The position numbers and the translations under genes are program-made. Under the pieces are notes generated by a model. That model had not been told where the DNA came from. It saw only the letters and a list, made by a program, of their open reading frames with translations, and made no database searches. Below, piece after piece: positions 27,632 to 34,779 of a DNA stretch of 64,000 nt. Positions within the stretch are counted from its first letter, which is position 1, and the number at the start of each line of letters is the position of its first letter. Location of the stretch: positions 1-64,000 of the forward strand of contig JHVP01000014.1 of the NCBI GenBank assembly GCA_000620205.1. Reading direction: 5' to 3'. The stretch is from Geodermatophilaceae bacterium URHA0031. Its GTDB lineage: Bacteria > Actinomycetota > Actinomycetes > Mycobacteriales > Geodermatophilaceae.

Positions 27632-27705
27632 GCCCCCGTAGCCCAATCGGCAGAGGCAGGCCCCTTAAAAGGGTCCCAGTGTCGGTTCGAACCCGACCGG
27701 GGGCA
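27632..27705 (+). tRNA. tRNA-Leu(UAA) with short variable arm
   Basis: A complete cloverleaf: acceptor GCCCCCG/CGGGGGC with discriminator A (27705); D-arm of 3 bp with an 11-base loop; anticodon stem GGCCC/GGGTC with loop CTTAAAA, so anticodon UAA at 34–36; variable region only 5 bases (CCAGT); T-arm GTCGG/CCGAC with loop TTCGAAC. CCA is not encoded (ACCC follows). The D-arm and discriminator A fit leucine, but canonical tRNA-Leu has a long variable arm, which is absent here. It reads UUA codons, very rare in DNA of this composition. Confidence 0.88.
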
Positions 27706-27842
27706 CCCGCCTCGCCCCACGGGCTGCCCAGGCAGGGACCTTCGACCGTGTCCTGCTGCGGAGAGCCGCTCCTACCGTTGTCCCTTCCGGCCGCGTGTCT
27801 CGGCCCGAGGTGCGCGCGACGACGGTTCGCCGAGGAGTGACC

Positions 27843-29264
27843 ATGACGCAGGCACAGGCACAGGCAGCAGCGCTGGACGCGCTGACCCGGCGGGTGACCG
27901 GACCGGTGATCCGCCCGGGGGCGGACGGGTACGAGGAGGCCCGGCGGGTCTACAACGGCATGATCGACGCCCGGCCGGCCGCCGTGGTCCGCTGCGCGAC
28001 AGCGGACGACGTGGCCGCGGTGGTCCGGCACGCCGCCGACCTCCACCTGGACCTCGCCGTCCGCGGCGGCGGCCACAGCGTCCCCGGCTTCGGCACGGGT
28101 GACGGTGCGATCGTCGCCGACCTGTCGCCCATGCAGCGGGTCGAGGTCGACGACGCGGCTCGGACGGCCACCGCGGGCGGTGGGACGACGTGGAGCGGCT
28201 TCAACGACGCGGCCGCCGCGCACGGCATGGCGACCCCCGGCGGGATCCTCGGCACCACGGGGATCGCCGGTCTGACGCTCGGCGGCGGCATCGGTTACCT
28301 CTCCCGCGCCCACGGGCTCAGCTGCGACAACCTGCTCTCCGCGCGGGTGGTGACCGCCGCCGGCGAGCACCTCACGGCCAGCGAGGAGGAGAACCCGGAC
28401 CTGTTCTGGGCGCTCCGCGGGGGTGGTGGCAACTTCGGCGTCGTCACGGACTTCACCTACCGGTTGCACCCCATCCCGGAGAACGTGCTGGTCGGCCTGA
28501 TGTTCTTCGAGCTGGCCGATGGGCCGGCCGTCTTCCGGTTCTTCGACGACATGATCGACGACGCGCCGCGGGAGTACGGCGGCTACCCGGCGATGCACCT
28601 GGCGCCGCCGCTGCCGTTCATCCCCGAGGAGCGGGTGGGGCAGCCGTTCGCCGCCGTCATCTCGAGCTGGACCGGCGACATGGAGGAGGGCCAGCGCTTC
28701 TTCGACCGCTTCCGCCAGGTCGCCCGCCCGGCCGCGGAGATGGTCGCGCCGATGCCGTACCCGGCGCTGAACACGCTCTTCGACCCGTTGCTGCCGCCGG
28801 GGCTGCAGCACTACTGGAAGGCGGCATTCGTCACCCGGCTGACCGACGACGCCATCGCCGCGCACCTGGAGCACGGCGCCCGGATGCCCGCGATCACCTG
28901 CGCGGTGCACATCTACCCGGTCAACGGTGCCGTGCACGACGTCGCGGCGGGGGCCACCGCGTTCGGTCACCGGGACGCGACCTACGCGGCCAACATCGCC
29001 GGCATGTGGCCCGACCCCGCCGAGAACGAGGCCAACATCGCCTGGGTCCGCGACTACTTCGCGGCGATCGCCCCCCATTCCGAGGTCGGTGGCTACGTGA
29101 ACTTCGCCTCCGGTGACGAGCAGGACCGGACGACCGACAACTACGGCGCGAACCACGGCCGGCTGACCGAGGTCAAGCGCCGCTACGACCCGGACAACCT
29201 CTTCCACCTCAACCAGAACATCCAGCCGCACCCGGTGCCCCTCCCGCGGGACGCCCGGCCCTGA
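27843..29264 (+). CDS. FAD-linked oxidoreductase with BBE C-terminal domain
   Basis: A 473-residue berberine-bridge-type flavoenzyme. The FAD-binding PP-loop Val-Arg-Gly-Gly-Gly-His-Ser-Val-Pro-Gly holds His78, the residue that carries 8-alpha-histidyl FAD in this family. The Gly-x-Cys segment that gives a second bond in bicovalent members is here Gly-Ile-Leu-Gly-Thr-Thr-Gly, so only the His link is expected. Leu-Thr-Leu-Gly-Gly-Gly-Ile-Gly-Tyr-Leu-Ser-Arg follows. The BBE domain ends with Asn-Tyr-Gly-Ala-Asn-His-x-Arg-Leu…Tyr-Asp-Pro-Asp-Asn-Leu-Phe. Substrates in the family range from sugars to alkaloids and cannot be inferred. The ATG has GAGGAG upstream. It stands alone after the tRNA. 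Confidence 0.92.
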   Translation: MTQAQAQAAALDALTRRVTGPVIRPGADGYEEARRVYNGMIDARPAAVVRCATADDVAAVVRHAADLHLDLAVRGGGHSVPGFGTGDGAIVADLSPMQRVEVDDAARTATAGGGTTWSGFNDAAAAHGMATPGGILGTTGIAGLTLGGGIGYLSRAHGLSCDNLLSARVVTAAGEHLTASEEENPDLFWALRGGGGNFGVVTDFTYRLHPIPENVLVGLMFFELADGPAVFRFFDDMIDDAPREYGGYPAMHLAPPLPFIPEERVGQPFAAVISSWTGDMEEGQRFFDRFRQVARPAAEMVAPMPYPALNTLFDPLLPPGLQHYWKAAFVTRLTDDAIAAHLEHGARMPAITCAVHIYPVNGAVHDVAAGATAFGHRDATYAANIAGMWPDPAENEANIAWVRDYFAAIAPHSEVGGYVNFASGDEQDRTTDNYGANHGRLTEVKRRYDPDNLFHLNQNIQPHPVPLPRDARP

Positions 29265-29476
29265 CGGCCGGCGCCAGGCCGCCCTCCCACCGCCCGCCGG
29301 GTCGCCGTCCCGGCGGGCGATGGGGGACGGGTGCGGCGGTTGACGGGGGCACCCCCACCCCTTCGAGTGGTCCGGTCCTACCGGGAACTCGCCGCACCCA
29401 CCTGGCGTTGGACCCAACAGCGTGGGGAGGACCAAGCGAGCCCCACGGACCGACCAGTCACCTCGAGGAGATGACG

Positions 29477-30292
29477 ATGCCCAGCAGCAACCCGGCGTTC
29501 AGTCGGGGCTTCCCCGGAGCCGCCCAGAGCCAGTCCGGCGGCTGGGGCGCAGGCCCGCAGCAGACGTACGGTGGGGCGCCCTCCCAGTACGACCCGTACT
29601 CGGCCCCCTCGCCGTACGCGGCCACCGGCCGGGCCTACATGACGATGGACGACGTCGTCACCAAGACCGGCATCACCTTCGTGGTGACCGTCCTGGCCGC
29701 TGCCGCGACCTGGGCGCTGCCGGGCAACACCGGGATCGCGCTGGCGCTGCCGGCGATCCTCATCGCCCTGGTCCTCGGCCTGGTGATCTCGTTCAAGCAG
29801 CTCGCCAACCCGGCGGCCACGCTGGCCTACGCGGCCTTCGAGGGCATCGCGGTCGGTGCGATCAGCGAGATCTACGCCGAGAACTTCGGCAGCAACATCA
29901 TCATGCAGGCGGTGATCGGCACCTTCGGTGTGTTCTTCGGGATGCTCGTGGTCTACAAGACCGGTGCCATCCGGGTCACCCCGAAGCTGACCCGCTGGGT
30001 CGTCGGTGCGCTGTTCGGCGTGCTGGCGCTGGTGCTGGTCAACCTGATCGCCAGCTTCTTCACCCCCGGCGGCCTGGGCCTGCGCGACGGCGGCCCGGTC
30101 GCGATCATCTTCAGCCTGGTCGTGATCGGTGTGGCGGCGTTCTCGCTGCTTCTGGACTTCGACATGGCCGACGAGGCGATCCGCCGCGGCGTCGCGCCGA
30201 AGTTCGCCTGGTACATCGCCTTCGGCCTGCTGGTCACGGTCGTCTGGCTGTACCTGGAGATCCTGCGACTCCTGAGCTACTTCCGGGAGTGA
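29477..30292 (+). CDS. Bax inhibitor-1/YccA-family membrane protein
   Basis: A 271-residue protein with a ~55-residue Gly/Gln/Ser/Tyr-rich cytoplasmic N-terminus and seven hydrophobic helices. The family's Ala-Phe-Glu-Gly-Ile-Ala-Val-Gly-Ala-Ile-Ser segment and a late Phe-Asp-Met-Ala-Asp-Glu-Ala-Ile with acidic residues of the proposed ion-leak centre are visible. YccA/BI-1 homologues modulate membrane proteases or act as pH-sensitive calcium leaks; the role here is unknown. ATG 29477 lies six bases after GAGGAG; ATG 29471 is too close to it. A long stem-loop ends the gene. Confidence 0.9.
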   Translation: MPSSNPAFSRGFPGAAQSQSGGWGAGPQQTYGGAPSQYDPYSAPSPYAATGRAYMTMDDVVTKTGITFVVTVLAAAATWALPGNTGIALALPAILIALVLGLVISFKQLANPAATLAYAAFEGIAVGAISEIYAENFGSNIIMQAVIGTFGVFFGMLVVYKTGAIRVTPKLTRWVVGALFGVLALVLVNLIASFFTPGGLGLRDGGPVAIIFSLVVIGVAAFSLLLDFDMADEAIRRGVAPKFAWYIAFGLLVTVVWLYLEILRLLSYFRE

Positions 30293-30319
30293 GCTGCTCC
30301 GGCGAGTGATCCGCTGGAC

Positions 30320-30359
30320 GACGAAGGCCCGGTCCCCTCGCGGGGGCCGGGCCTTCGTC
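30320..30359 (+). terminator. Long stem-loop after the Bax-inhibitor-like gene
   Basis: An 18-bp stem (GACGAAGGCCCGGTCCCC with one G-U pair) closes on the 4-base loop TCGC, 27 bases after the stop. No U-tract follows. Confidence 0.9.
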
Positions 30360-30363
30360 ATGT

Positions 30364-30395
30364 CGGGGGGCCATGTTGGCCAACATGGCCCCCCG
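30364..30395. repeat. 32-bp perfect palindrome, type A repeat, second copy
   Basis: A self-complementary 32-mer centred on CCATGTTGGCCAACATGG, immediately after the preceding terminator and 8 bases before the stop of the convergent thiolase gene. Its central 22 bp are identical to the palindrome at 26373–26408; the outer arms differ but stay complementary. Confidence 0.9.
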
Positions 30396-30403
30396 GGACG
30401 GGA

Positions 30404-31624
30404 TCAGGAGAGGCGCTCGAGGACCATGGCCATGCCCTGCCCGCCGCCGACGCACATGGTCTCCAGGCCGAACTGGCCGTCCCGGGCGCGCAGGCCGTTG
30501 AGCAGGGTGCCGGTGATCCGGGCGCCGGTCATGCCGAAGGGGTGCCCGACGGCGATCGCGCCGCCGTGCACGTTCAGCTTGTCGATGTCGATGCCCAGGT
30601 CGCGGTAGCTCGGGATGACCTGCGCGGCGAAGGCCTCGTTGATCTCCACCAGGTCCATGTCGTCGATGGTCATGCCGGCTCGGGCCAGCGCCTGCTGGGA
30701 GGCCGCGACCGGGCCGTAGCCCATGATCTCCGGCGACAGGCCGGTGACGCCGGTGGAGACGATCCGGGCCAGCGGGGTGATGCCCAGGTCCCGGGCCTTG
30801 GTGTCGCTCATGACGACCAGCGCGGCGGCGCCGTCGTTGAGCGGGCAGGCGTTGCCGGCGGTGACCCGGCCGTCGGGGCGGAACACCGGCTTCAGGCCGG
30901 CCAGCCCCTCGACCGTGGTCCCGGCGCGCGGGCCGTCGTCGGCGCTCACCACGGTGCCGTCCGGGGTGGTGACCGGGGTGATCTCCCGCTCCCAGAAGCC
31001 GTTGGCGATGGCCTGCTCGGCCAGGTTCTGGCTGCGCGCGGCGAACTCGTCCATGTCCTGCCGGGAGACGTCCTTGAGCAGCGCGAGGTTCTCGGCGGTC
31101 TGGCCCATGGCGATGTAGGCGTCCGGGACGTCGCCGTCCTCACGCGGGTCCCGCCAGGACTCCGCGCCGCTCTCGGCGGTCTTGGCCACCCGGGCCTCGG
31201 CGTCGGCGAACCGGGGGTTGTGGGTGTCCGGGATGGCGTCGGAGTTGCCCTTGACGAAGCGGGACACCATCTCCACACCGGCGGAGATGAAGACGTCGCC
31301 CTCGCCGGCCTTGATCGCGTGCAGCGCCATCCGGGTGGTCTGCAGCGAGGAGGAGCAGTAGCGGGTGACCGTGGTCCCGGGCAGGTGGTCCATGCCCAGC
31401 AGGACGGCGACGATCCGGCCCATGTTGAAGCCCTGCTCACCGCCGGGCAGGCCGCACCCGAGCATCAGGTCGTCGATGTCGATCGGGTCCAGCTGGGGCA
31501 CCTGGTCCAGCGCCGCGCGGGTGATGGTGGCGGCCAGGTCGTCGGGCCGCAGGTCCTTCAGCGACCCCTTGAACGCGCGGCCGATGGGGGAGCGGGCAGC
31601 GGCGACGATGACGGCTTCGGGCAT
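30404..31624 (-). CDS. Acetyl-CoA C-acyltransferase (thiolase, FadA/FadI type)
   Basis: A 406-residue thiolase. The acyl-accepting nucleophile is in Val-Thr-Arg-Tyr-Cys-Ser-Ser-Ser-Leu-Gln (Cys90); the second-half motifs Asn-Glu-Ala-Phe-Ala-Ala, His-Gly-Gly-Ala-Ile-Ala-Val-Gly-His-Pro-Phe-Gly and Cys-Val-Gly-Gly-Gly-Gln-Gly (Cys391) are intact. It is likely a degradative enzyme of fatty-acid beta-oxidation, because it resembles the FadA subgroup more than PhaA-like biosynthetic ones; that subtype call is moderate. It stands alone between a terminator/palindrome and the SGNH hydrolase gene, about 100 bases from each. Confidence 0.93.
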   Translation of the reverse strand: MPEAVIVAAARSPIGRAFKGSLKDLRPDDLAATITRAALDQVPQLDPIDIDDLMLGCGLPGGEQGFNMGRIVAVLLGMDHLPGTTVTRYCSSSLQTTRMALHAIKAGEGDVFISAGVEMVSRFVKGNSDAIPDTHNPRFADAEARVAKTAESGAESWRDPREDGDVPDAYIAMGQTAENLALLKDVSRQDMDEFAARSQNLAEQAIANGFWEREITPVTTPDGTVVSADDGPRAGTTVEGLAGLKPVFRPDGRVTAGNACPLNDGAAALVVMSDTKARDLGITPLARIVSTGVTGLSPEIMGYGPVAASQQALARAGMTIDDMDLVEINEAFAAQVIPSYRDLGIDIDKLNVHGGAIAVGHPFGMTGARITGTLLNGLRARDGQFGLETMCVGGGQGMAMVLERLS

Positions 31625-31725
31625 GGGTCCTCCACGATGAGGGGCGCCACCTCGCGGGCGGCGACGGACGTCGGGTCGCCCTCAAGCTACTCCCGGGTAG
31701 GGGCTGCGGCCCACGGCGCCGCCGC

Positions 31726-32745
31726 TCAGGAGGGGACGGCGGTGCGCCCTGCCTCGTCGGCCTGCTCGGGGGTCGGGATGTCCGGCGGACGCCGCCGGCG
31801 CAGGCGTGCCCACGGGCCTCGCGGCCCGAGTTCTGCACCGCGCACCTCGGTGGGCTGCACCTCCGTTCCGGCTCGGCCGGCCGCCTTCGCCGCTGCCCGG
31901 GCGATCGGCCGGACGGTGTCCCGGCGCAACCGCAGCCCGCGGTCGGCCGCGGCGGGCCACACCCCGATCGCGTCGGCGATCGAGGGGAGCAGCGAGGCGG
32001 CGGCGGCCGCGTAGCCGGCCGCCGACGGGTGGAACTCGTCGCTGCTGAACAGCTCACGGTCGGTGGCGAACGAGGGGCCGAGCACCGAGCCCAGGGAGAC
32101 GGTGCGCCCTCCCTCGGCGACGACGGCGATGGTCTGCGCCGCGGCGAGCTGGCGGCTCCACCGCCGGGCCAGCACCCGCAGCGGCTGGGCGATGGGGCGG
32201 ATGGTGCCCAGGTCGGGGCAGGTGCCGACGACGACCTCGCAGCCCTGGGCCCTCAGCGCCCGCACCGCCTCGGCGAGCGCCCGCACGGACTCCGCCGGCC
32301 GGGCCCGGCTGGTGACGTCGTTCGCGCCGATCATGATCAGCGCGACGTCGGGGTGCTCGGGCAGGGCGAGCTCCACCTGATCGGCGAGGTCGCGGGAGAC
32401 GGCACCGGACCTGGCGAACTTCACCAGCCGGACGGGACGTTCTGCGAGCTCCACCAGCGCCGCGGCGATCAGCACGCCCGGGGTCTCCGCGGCGTTGTCC
32501 ACGCCCAGACCCACCGCGCTGGAGTCGCCCAGCACGGCGAACACGATGGGCTTGCCGCGGCCACGGCCGTAGACGCCGTTACCGGTCGGGGGATCGGGCT
32601 GGGTCCGTTGCGCGGTCACCCGACGGCGCGCGGCCCGGGCCTCCTCGCGCAGCAGGGTCACCAGCGCGGCCCCGGCCAGCCCGACGCCGCCGCCGCCGTA
32701 CACGGCCCCCGTCGCCAGTCGTCGCGCCCTGCTGGCTCGCGTCAC
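31726..32745 (-). CDS. SGNH/GDSL-family hydrolase
   Basis: About 339 residues. An N-terminal hydrophobic stretch (~12–30) may anchor it to the membrane. Block I Val-Leu-Gly-Asp-Ser-Ser-Ala-Val-Gly-Leu-Gly carries the catalytic Ser; block III Gly-Ala-Asn-Asp-Val and block V Asp-Glu-Phe-His-Pro-Ser (Asp-x-x-His) complete the site. Lipase, esterase or polysaccharide deacetylase activity is typical; the substrate is unknown. The C-terminal ~70 residues are a basic, Pro/Arg-rich tail. GTG 32745 is favoured because of the GGAGGAG upstream; GTG 32787 is possible. Confidence 0.85.
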   Translation of the reverse strand: MTRASRARRLATGAVYGGGGVGLAGAALVTLLREEARAARRRVTAQRTQPDPPTGNGVYGRGRGKPIVFAVLGDSSAVGLGVDNAAETPGVLIAAALVELAERPVRLVKFARSGAVSRDLADQVELALPEHPDVALIMIGANDVTSRARPAESVRALAEAVRALRAQGCEVVVGTCPDLGTIRPIAQPLRVLARRWSRQLAAAQTIAVVAEGGRTVSLGSVLGPSFATDRELFSSDEFHPSAAGYAAAAASLLPSIADAIGVWPAAADRGLRLRRDTVRPIARAAAKAAGRAGTEVQPTEVRGAELGPRGPWARLRRRRPPDIPTPEQADEAGRTAVPS

Positions 32746-32829
32746 CGGGCCCCGTCCTCTCCTCCGGCACCCGGTCGCGTGCTGCACCAGGACCTGATCC
32801 TCAGGCTAGCCACCCCCTACGTTGGGGGC

Positions 32830-34185
32830 GTGGCCGATCGAGCTGACCTCACCCCTCCGGACGAGCACGGGCGTCAGCAGCAGATCGTCGATGTGCTGGT
32901 GGACGCCTTCGCGCAGCTCATGGCGGTGGACGCCGACGCGTTCCGCACCAAGTTCCGCAAGATGGCCGCCGATCCGTTCGCCTTCTACCGCGGCTCCGCC
33001 TGTCTGTTCTACGCCGACATGGCGACGCTGGAGGACCGGTGGTGTGACGAGCGGACGTCGCGCGTGTGGATCCAGGGTGACCTGCACGCGGAGAACTTCG
33101 GCACCTACATGGACGGGCAGGGGCGCATCGTCTTCGACGTCAACGACTTCGACGAGGCCTACCTGGGGCACGTCAGCTGGGACCTGCGCCGGTTCGCGGC
33201 CAGCTTCGCGCTGCTGGCCTGGCGCAAGGCGTTGCCCGACGACGTCATCGGCGAGCTGGTCGGCGCGTACCTCAGCGCCTACCTGGACCAGGTGGCGGCC
33301 TTCACGCACTCGGACGACGACCGGTCCTTCGCCCTGCTGCGGGAGAACACCGAGGGGGCGGTGCACGAGGTCGTGCTCGCCACCACCGCCCGCACCCGGC
33401 TGGACCTGCTGGGCCGGCTGACCGTGGTCGAGAGGTACGAGCGCCGGTTCGCCGACGGGCCGCGCAACCGCCGGCTGGCCGACGACGAGCGGGCCGAGGT
33501 GCTCGCCGCCATCGACCGCTACCAGGAGACCGTCCAGCCACCCCGCCGGCGGCGCGACGTCACCTACGACGTCAAGGACGTCGTGGGCACCGGCGGTTTC
33601 GGCATCGGCAGCGCCGGGCTGCCCGCCTACAACGTGCTCCTCGAGGGCTACGACCAGGCGCTGGAGAACGACGTCGTCCTGTCGGTGAAGCAGGGCAACG
33701 TCCCGGCACCCAGCCGGGTGGTCGACGACCCGGAGCTCCGGGCGTACTTCGAGCACGAGGGTCACCGGACCGCGGTCAGCCAGCGGTCCCTGCAGGCCAA
33801 CGCCTCGCAGTTCCTCGGCCACACCGAGATCCGCGGTGTCGGCTTCGTCGTGTCCGAGCTGTCGCCCTACGAGGTGGACCTGGACTGGGAGGAGCTCACC
33901 GAGCCCGAGGAGATCCGGCCCGTCCTGGCCCAGCTGGGCCGCGCGACGGCGAAGCTGCACTGCGTCGGTGACGCCGACAGCGACCACGCGCTCGTGCCGT
34001 TCCAGACCGAGGAGGCGATCACCACGATGATCGGCGGCCGGCGCGCGGAGTTCATCGCCGACCTCGTCGACTTCGCGCACGACTACGCGCACCGGACCCG
34101 GGAGGACCACCGGCTGTTCGTCGACGCCTTCCGCGCCGGGATGGTGCCGGGGATCAGCTCCAGCGGGGAGCACCCGCGGGCGTGA
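32830..34185 (+). CDS. DUF2252 family protein
   Basis: A 451-residue protein of DUF2252, a family with a remote protein-kinase/aminoglycoside-phosphotransferase-like fold. Landmarks are Phe-Tyr-Arg-Gly-Ser-Ala, Ile-Gln-Gly-Asp-Leu-His-Ala-Glu-Asn-Phe-Gly (a catalytic-loop-like HxxN pattern), Val-Phe-Asp-Val-Asn-Asp-Phe-Asp-Glu (DFD-like metal site), Val-Gly-Thr-Gly-Gly-Phe-Gly-Ile-Gly-Ser and Leu-Ser-Val-Lys-Gln-Gly. No substrate is known. The GTG at 32830 is preceded by GGGGG. Divergent from the SGNH hydrolase gene, with ~84 bp between. Confidence 0.9.
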   Translation: MADRADLTPPDEHGRQQQIVDVLVDAFAQLMAVDADAFRTKFRKMAADPFAFYRGSACLFYADMATLEDRWCDERTSRVWIQGDLHAENFGTYMDGQGRIVFDVNDFDEAYLGHVSWDLRRFAASFALLAWRKALPDDVIGELVGAYLSAYLDQVAAFTHSDDDRSFALLRENTEGAVHEVVLATTARTRLDLLGRLTVVERYERRFADGPRNRRLADDERAEVLAAIDRYQETVQPPRRRRDVTYDVKDVVGTGGFGIGSAGLPAYNVLLEGYDQALENDVVLSVKQGNVPAPSRVVDDPELRAYFEHEGHRTAVSQRSLQANASQFLGHTEIRGVGFVVSELSPYEVDLDWEELTEPEEIRPVLAQLGRATAKLHCVGDADSDHALVPFQTEEAITTMIGGRRAEFIADLVDFAHDYAHRTREDHRLFVDAFRAGMVPGISSSGEHPRA

Positions 34186-34191
34186 CCCCGG

Positions 34192-34665
34192 TCAGCGGAT
34201 CGGCAGCTCGATGAGCATCCCGCGGTGCGGACCGACCGGACGCAGGTCGTACTCCTCGGTGACGATGCTGAAGCCGATCCGCTGGTAGAAGCCGACGGCG
34301 TCCTTCCGGGCGTCGCACCAGACCAGGTCCCCGCCCCGGGCGGCCACCCGCGCCAGCCCCTCGGCGACCAGCGCCCGGCCGGCCCCCAGCCCGCGCACCC
34401 GCGGGTCGGTGGCCATGCCCCGGAGCTGCCACGACCCCTCGCCCGGGCGCCACGGGCAGTCCCGCGGGTGGAACCGGACCACGCCGACGATCGAGTCGCC
34501 GTCGATCCGGGCGGCCAGGTGCAGCGCGTACGGGGCGTCGTCGCCGTCCATCTCCGGTGGGCGCCCCTGGCGGAGCTCCTGCGCCCGCAGCGGGAAGGTC
34601 GCCGCGGCGTCGACCTGCTCGATGGTGATCGTCCCCGACCGCGCCTCGGTGCTCACGCGCTCCAT
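34192..34665 (-). CDS. GNAT-family N-acetyltransferase
   Basis: A 157-residue single GNAT domain. The acetyl-CoA pyrophosphate loop is Arg-Gly-Leu-Gly-Ala-Gly-Arg-Ala-Leu-Val (motif A), preceded by Gly-Met-Ala-Thr-Asp-Pro; the C-terminal Ala-Val-Gly-Phe-Tyr-Gln-Arg-Ile-Gly-Phe is motif B. The layout resembles ElaA/YitI-like acetyltransferases. The substrate is unknown. A GTG three codons in (34656) has a better ribosome-binding site (GGAG) and could be the real start. Convergent with the DUF2252 gene, leaving only 6 bases. Confidence 0.88.
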   Translation of the reverse strand: MERVSTEARSGTITIEQVDAAATFPLRAQELRQGRPPEMDGDDAPYALHLAARIDGDSIVGVVRFHPRDCPWRPGEGSWQLRGMATDPRVRGLGAGRALVAEGLARVAARGGDLVWCDARKDAVGFYQRIGFSIVTEEYDLRPVGPHRGMLIELPIR

Positions 34666-34676
34666 TCTCGCGCCCG

Positions 34677-34733
34677 CTGGAAGGGCCCCGCTGCAGGGGC
34701 CCGGTGACGTGCTGGAGCGGCCCCCTTCCAGGG
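34677..34733. repeat. GC-rich inverted repeat (type B) between minus-strand genes
   Basis: CTGGAAGGGCCCCGCT (34677–34692) pairs with AGCGGCCCCCTTCCAG at 34716–34731 with two central mismatches, and the inner palindrome GGCCCCGCTGCAGGGGCC repeats the core seen at 24735–24750. It lies downstream of the VWA gene and upstream of the GNAT gene, so it likely ends the AAA/VWA transcript. Confidence 0.6.
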
Positions 34734-34779
34734 TCCCGCCCTGAGCCTGCGAAGGGTGGGGAGGAAGGGGGTCCCGCCC

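Noticed and set aside
27843..29264. Bicovalent flavin attachment in the BBE-type oxidoreductase
   Set aside because: A Cys is present at 161 (Gly-Leu-Ser-Cys-Asp-Asn), but the family's linking Cys lies in an earlier Gly-x-Cys loop, which here has Leu. Only the His78 bond is supported.
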